This document shows positions 60,372 to 64,000 of a stretch of DNA of 64,000 nt, piece by piece (the stretch's first letter is position 1; each line of letters begins with the position of its first letter). A model generated the notes under the pieces. That model ran no database searches, was not told where the DNA came from, and saw only the letters and a list, made by a program, of their open reading frames with translations. The DNA comes from Bog-950 sp964615305. GTDB lineage: Bacteria; Bacteroidota; Bacteroidia; Chitinophagales; LD1. The stretch covers positions 97,502 through 161,501 of the forward strand of contig CAZTNA010000007.1 in NCBI GenBank assembly GCA_964615305.1. The letters run 5' to 3'. Made by a program: the position numbers and the translations under genes.

Positions 60372-60774
60372 GAGCAATGCGAAGAAAAAAAAGAAAGGGA
60401 GAAATAAATGGGTTAACTGGTATGGATACTTCATTATTCAGTTGAGAATAATTCTTTTACCAACGCGCTACTTTCGCCCATCACTCCATGAAGCACAAAG
60501 GGGCGTTCCACACTGAAGACAAAATCACAACAACGAAACGCCTTGTTTTATAGGCAAAATTTTACAAAATTGTAAACTTTTCTATACAATGCAACTACAT
60601 AACGTACTGCCAAAAATTGGGTGGTATATTCAAATCTCCATCAATTTTACATACAGCTATACAGATGAGTTTACAACCACTGAAAAAAAATGAGCATAAT
60701 CATACAATTTGGTATGAAAAATGATATTTTAGGTGTGCCAAAAAGATAAATTTATTACCCCTAAATTTTAATTT
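60372..60774. other. Intergenic region between rlmB and the giant adhesin gene
   Basis: About 400 bp between divergent genes. I see no convincing gene. A TACTTTCG box at 60469-60476 and a GGCGTT/AACGCC inverted repeat (60502-60507 with 60537-60542) are noted but unsupported; the stretch 60640-60774 is A/T rich and gives no clear promoter for the downstream gene. Confidence 0.4.
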
Positions 60775-63700
60775 ATGAAAAAGAATTTACTAGCTAACTT
60801 AATCTACAATTTGCAGTGCTTAACACGAGCTATCGCGTTGCTGATTGTGTTTGTTATTTTCAGCCACGAGCTAAAAGCCCAAAGTTCACATGAAGTACTG
60901 GGAAATGCACCTACTTTCACGTGTGACGGAGATGCTCCGACAAATTTTTCTGGCACATGGACTGTACCATGCGGTGTAAGTTCAATCAACGTAGCCGTTT
61001 GGGGAGGAGGAGGTGGTGGTGGTGGTGGCGAATCGGGAAATAAAGGTGCAGGTGGTGGTGGTGGTGGATACTCCACACGAACTATTACTGTAATTCCGGG
61101 GTTAGTATTTAGTTATCAGGTAGGTGGAGGTGGTTGTAAGGGAGAAGGGCATGGTGGTATTACAGATGCAGACGAAGGTGGCAATGGAGGTGCATCTTTT
61201 TTCGCTGGTCTAGATGCCTTCGGAACTTCATTGAACCTTGTTGCAAACGGAGGCGGAGGGGGAACCGGAGGAAGTAACTCGGTTGGTGTAGGGGGGACTG
61301 CTTCGGGGGGGACAACCAATACTTCAGGCAACTCAGGCAGTGGACAAAATGGAGGTATGAGCGGAGGTGGGGCATCGGGTGGCACGGGAAATGGAGGTGC
61401 TGGTCAGGTTTATGGAGGGGGTGGTGCTGGCGGTAATAGTGGCAATAACAATGGAGGGGCAGGGGGCAGGGGTCGGCTGTATATAACATTTACTGTAAAT
61501 CCGCCAACACCCATCTCGGGGACTACTACTCTTTGTGTAGGGGCAACATCCGATTTAAGTGTTGCCGGTCAGGTTGATTGGCAGTTGCCAACAGGCGGCA
61601 CCATTAGCCAAATAGGCAATGACCGCATTCACACTTATGTAGCTTCTACCAGCCCAAAAACATTTTCGGTACCTGTGTATGATGTTAAGGGACTGCGCGC
61701 ATTAGTAGTAGGTGCCGGTGGTGGTGGTGGTGCTAATGGTGGTGGCGGTGGTGGTGCAGGTGGTTTTCTTGATCAAACCGGAATCACAGTTTCAGGAACT
61801 ACTGCTATAACAATTGGTACTGGGGGCAGTGGTGCAGTCGTACCTACAGCGGCAGGCACAAACGGAGGTTCTTCTTCGTTTGGCACTTACACCAGATTAG
61901 GCGGTGGTGGTGGTGCCTCGCGAGATGGTGGCAATGCCGCTAACAACGGAGTAAGTGTAGCATCTGGCGGAGGAGGCGGTGCCACAAACAATGCCACACG
62001 CAGAGCAGGTGGCGCTGGCATACAAGGTAATGCAGGTAGACCGGGTAATAACAACAGTTCAACCGATCAGGGATGCAACTCGGCCGGTGGAGGTGGTGGC
62101 GGTGCGGGTGGCTTGGGGACAATAGGCAGTAACAATATTGGTGGAAATGGTGGTGCCGGTTTATCAAGTGATATTTCGGGGTCCTTTAAATTTTATTCGG
62201 CTGGTGGTGGTGGTGGAACCACAAACTACAACCTAGGTTGCGGAGGGTTATCTTCTTGCAACGGCACCCCATGTGCAAATATTATTCCCGGCATAGGCGG
62301 TTCTCTTGTAGGAGGAAATGGCGAGAGTACAGCCGGAGCTGCCAACACCGGTAGCGGTGGTGGTGCAGAAAGAAATGGTGCAGATGGAACTGTAATTGTA
62401 CGCTATACTATTCCATCGTACTGGCTAAGTAGTAATGTATCAGTTGCTACAGTACATCCACATACTGGAGTTGTAACAGCAGTCTCCCCAGGCACTACCA
62501 CCATTACTTATACAAGTGCTGCAAGTTGTGCATCATCAACAATTGTAAATGTAAGGCCATTGCCTACTGCTTCAGTAACCGGACCCACAGGTGTATGCCA
62601 AGGTGCTAGTATGCCGAACATAACATTTACAGGTGCTAATGGAACCGCACCTTATACATTTGTTTACAATATTAACAATGGAAGCAATTTATCAGTTACT
62701 ACATTAAGTGGAAACAGTGTAACAGTTCCTGTTTCAACCGGCACTCCGGGTAATTTCAAGTATAAATTGGTTTCGGTTACCGAGTCTTCCTCATCATCAT
62801 GTTCGCAATTGCAAAACGGAGAGCATACAATAACAGTACACCCAACACCTACAGTAATTGCATTACCAGATGTTACTTATTGCAATGGAGATGCTGTTTC
62901 GTCTATTGCTTTAAGCGGTACACCCAGTGGAGTAACATTTGATTACTCTGGTGGAGCAACAGTAGGCTTGGCAAATGCAACATCTGTAACCAACCTTGCC
63001 TCGTTTACTGCTATAAATCTTGGCAATAATCCTGTAACACTAACAATTACCGTTACCCCAAAGGCAAATAGCTGTACAGGTACTGCAGATCAACACAGTA
63101 TAACCGTGAACCCCACCAATAAAGTTACCACATCACTGACAGATAAATTTTTCTGCAATGGACAAACCACTAATGCTATTGCCTTGAGTGGAACACCATC
63201 AGGTGTTACATTTGACATAAGCGGGGGTGCAAGCGTAGGGCTAGCCGACCAAACAGGGGTAATTACTATTCCTTCTTTTACGGCCATTAATACCGGCACG
63301 TCAGATGTAGTAGTAGTTGTTACCGTTACGCCTCAAGCGAACGGTTGTCCAAGCATTTCGGAAACTTACAACATTACTGTTCACCCTACTCCAGTTTTAT
63401 CAACTGTATTAGGCGATGTTACTTATTGTAACAATGATGCAGTCTCAGCCTTAAGCTTAAATGGCACCCCTAGTGGAGTAAATTTTGATTTTACAGTTAC
63501 AGGTCCTGGCGCTAGTATTGGCTTGAGTGGAGCAAATGGAGTAACATCAATACCGGCATTTACAGCTACCAACAGCGGAGGAGCAGCACTATCAAAAACA
63601 ATCACCGTTACTCCAAAAGCTAATGGTTGTACCGGGTCTGCTGCCACCTATAATATTACTGTAAATCCAACCAATAAAGTAACAACAACTCTCAACAATA

Positions 63701-64000
63701 AAGTGTATTGCAATGGAGAAATTACCCCTGCTATTTCGTTAACCGGAACACCCTCAGGTGTTACATTTGACATAAGTGGGGGTGCAAGCGTAGGATTAAC
63801 TGACCAAACAGGAGTAAGCGCTATTCCTTCTTTCACAGCCATTAATATTGGTACGTCAGATGTAGTGGTGATTGTTACCGTTACACCTCAAGCGAACGGT
63901 TGCCAAAGCATTTCGGAAACTTACAACATTACTGTTCATCCTACTCCCGCATTCACCACGTTAATGTCGCCTGTATTATGTTATGGCGGCAATAGTGGTT
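60775..64000 (+). CDS. Giant glycine-rich, repeat-bearing surface protein (partial, open at right edge)
   Basis: Frame open from ATG 60775 to the last full codon (1075 codons, no stop). Signal segment about 20-43 (ALLIVFVIFSHELKAQ). Two Gly-rich domains, about 70-240 (from SINVAVWGGGGGGGG) and about 300-540 (from LRALVVGAGGGGGANGGGGG), each opening with a strand typical of the glycine-rich adhesin-type domain. Then a BIG2-like Ig unit (SSNVSVATVHPHTGVVTAVSPG), and from about 600 repeating PKD-like/SprB-like modules (VTYCNGDAVSSIALSGTPSGVTFD, ITVTPKANSCTGTA). No end is seen, so a T9SS sorting domain is only expected. Codon use is strongly GGT/GGA in the Gly runs. Likely a very large adhesin or gliding-related surface protein. 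Confidence 0.85.
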   Translation, partial: MKKNLLANLIYNLQCLTRAIALLIVFVIFSHELKAQSSHEVLGNAPTFTCDGDAPTNFSGTWTVPCGVSSINVAVWGGGGGGGGGESGNKGAGGGGGGYSTRTITVIPGLVFSYQVGGGGCKGEGHGGITDADEGGNGGASFFAGLDAFGTSLNLVANGGGGGTGGSNSVGVGGTASGGTTNTSGNSGSGQNGGMSGGGASGGTGNGGAGQVYGGGGAGGNSGNNNGGAGGRGRLYITFTVNPPTPISGTTTLCVGATSDLSVAGQVDWQLPTGGTISQIGNDRIHTYVASTSPKTFSVPVYDVKGLRALVVGAGGGGGANGGGGGGAGGFLDQTGITVSGTTAITIGTGGSGAVVPTAAGTNGGSSSFGTYTRLGGGGGASRDGGNAANNGVSVASGGGGGATNNATRRAGGAGIQGNAGRPGNNNSSTDQGCNSAGGGGGGAGGLGTIGSNNIGGNGGAGLSSDISGSFKFYSAGGGGGTTNYNLGCGGLSSCNGTPCANIIPGIGGSLVGGNGESTAGAANTGSGGGAERNGADGTVIVRYTIPSYWLSSNVSVATVHPHTGVVTAVSPGTTTITYTSAASCASSTIVNVRPLPTASVTGPTGVCQGASMPNITFTGANGTAPYTFVYNINNGSNLSVTTLSGNSVTVPVSTGTPGNFKYKLVSVTESSSSSCSQLQNGEHTITVHPTPTVIALPDVTYCNGDAVSSIALSGTPSGVTFDYSGGATVGLANATSVTNLASFTAINLGNNPVTLTITVTPKANSCTGTADQHSITVNPTNKVTTSLTDKFFCNGQTTNAIALSGTPSGVTFDISGGASVGLADQTGVITIPSFTAINTGTSDVVVVVTVTPQANGCPSISETYNITVHPTPVLSTVLGDVTYCNNDAVSALSLNGTPSGVNFDFTVTGPGASIGLSGANGVTSIPAFTATNSGGAALSKTITVTPKANGCTGSAATYNITVNPTNKVTTTLNNKVYCNGEITPAISLTGTPSGVTFDISGGASVGLTDQTGVSAIPSFTAINIGTSDVVVIVTVTPQANGCQSISETYNITVHPTPAFTTLMSPVLCYGGNSG
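62839..63936 (+). repeat. A-B-A'-B' higher-order repeats in the giant adhesin gene
   Basis: Units end at HPTP-coding points 62839, 63382 and 63937, giving periods of 543 and 555 bp, each made of two about 90-aa modules (A with VTYCN, B with KVTT...FCNG or YCNG). The B modules at 63205-63240 and 63760-63795 differ at only 2 of 36 bases by hand comparison, so the duplication is recent or homogenised. Confidence 0.75.

Noticed and set aside
60469..60555. TACTTTCG box followed by a 21-codon frame from 60488
   Set aside because: No -33 element at a normal distance, very short peptide without features.
60804..62167. Pro- and His-rich open frames on the minus strand
   Set aside because: They are the antisense of the GGT/GGA-rich glycine codons of the adhesin gene; no signal, no family, no promoter.
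1..64000. tRNA, rRNA or defence systems
   Set aside because: No cloverleaf, rRNA core, nuclease/helicase defence genes or repeat-spacer arrays were recognised by eye; a tRNAscan or profile search would settle this.

Overview
The window is a gene-dense stretch (low-to-mid GC by eye) of a chromosome from a member of the Bacteroidota, probably a free-living, T9SS-bearing lineage (Chitinophagales/Sphingobacteriales/Flavobacteriales-like; I cannot place it more closely). Reasons: a short RpoD of 287 aa without region 1.1; promoters of the phylum's TTTG-N19-TAnnTTTG type; mostly Shine-Dalgarno-less starts; a PorP/SprF gene beside a PorE-like OmpA gene; several large exported proteins ending in type IX secretion sorting domains of type A or type B; MtaB; PafA-type phosphatase; and many small SxC lipoproteins. 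I saw no rRNA, tRNA, CRISPR, transposase or phage gene.

Layout. 1-1685 (minus): rplM-rpsI-rpsB, the last running off the left edge. 2.0-5.1 kb (plus): PorP/SprF-like and PorE-like envelope proteins; then mtaB. 6.6-9.7 kb (minus): a surface protein made of duplicated DUF4397 modules. 9.8-14 kb: carA plus a lipoprotein, a YkgJ-type cysteine-cluster protein, a small exported module with a CCC-motif beta-barrel, and a tiny Cys-rich CWC/DUF5522 protein. 14.1-17.9 kb (plus): sixA, a 42-aa lipoprotein, ppk1, ppx (polyphosphate metabolism). 17.9-31.6 kb: mixed housekeeping (rpoD, a TPR histidine kinase, a glycosyltransferase, ribBA, menC, pafA, purK, an M28 peptidase, an EamA transporter, purB). 31.7-36.3 kb: a 1526-aa PKD-repeat type B T9SS cargo. 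36.4-39.0 kb: an isolated five-gene fragment of the S10 ribosomal operon (rplD-rplW-rplB-rpsS-rplV) with its own promoter and terminator. 39.2-44.7 kb (plus): SBBP-repeat surface protein, lipoprotein, VTC-like polyphosphate polymerase, DUF4956 membrane protein, DUF2490 outer-membrane protein. 44.8-46.5 kb: a receiver-histidine kinase hybrid. 46.6-52.4 kb (minus): lipoprotein, TPR protein, gyrA, PAP2 phosphatase, methyltransferase. 52.5-58.2 kb: phosphohexomutase, small lipoprotein, membrane protein, surE, M43 metalloprotease, two exported proteins. 58.3-60.4 kb (minus): rplI-rpsR-rpsF and rlmB. 60.8 kb to the right edge (plus): the first 1075 codons of a giant glycine-rich, repeat-bearing adhesin-like protein, still open at the edge.

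Themes. (1) Ribosomal-protein genes occur in three separate blocks, each led by an almost ideal promoter with the same 19-bp spacing; the S10 operon is cut on both sides. (2) Two different polyphosphate systems lie in the window (PPK1/PPX and a VTC-domain polymerase cluster). (3) Export of surface repeat proteins through T9SS is a dominant trait, and two of these proteins show A-B-A'-B' higher-order repeats still similar at nucleotide level. Nothing resembles a defence island; the best candidates for something new are the 39.2-44.7 kb VTC cluster, the split S10 operon, and the CCC-barrel module at 12-13.7 kb.
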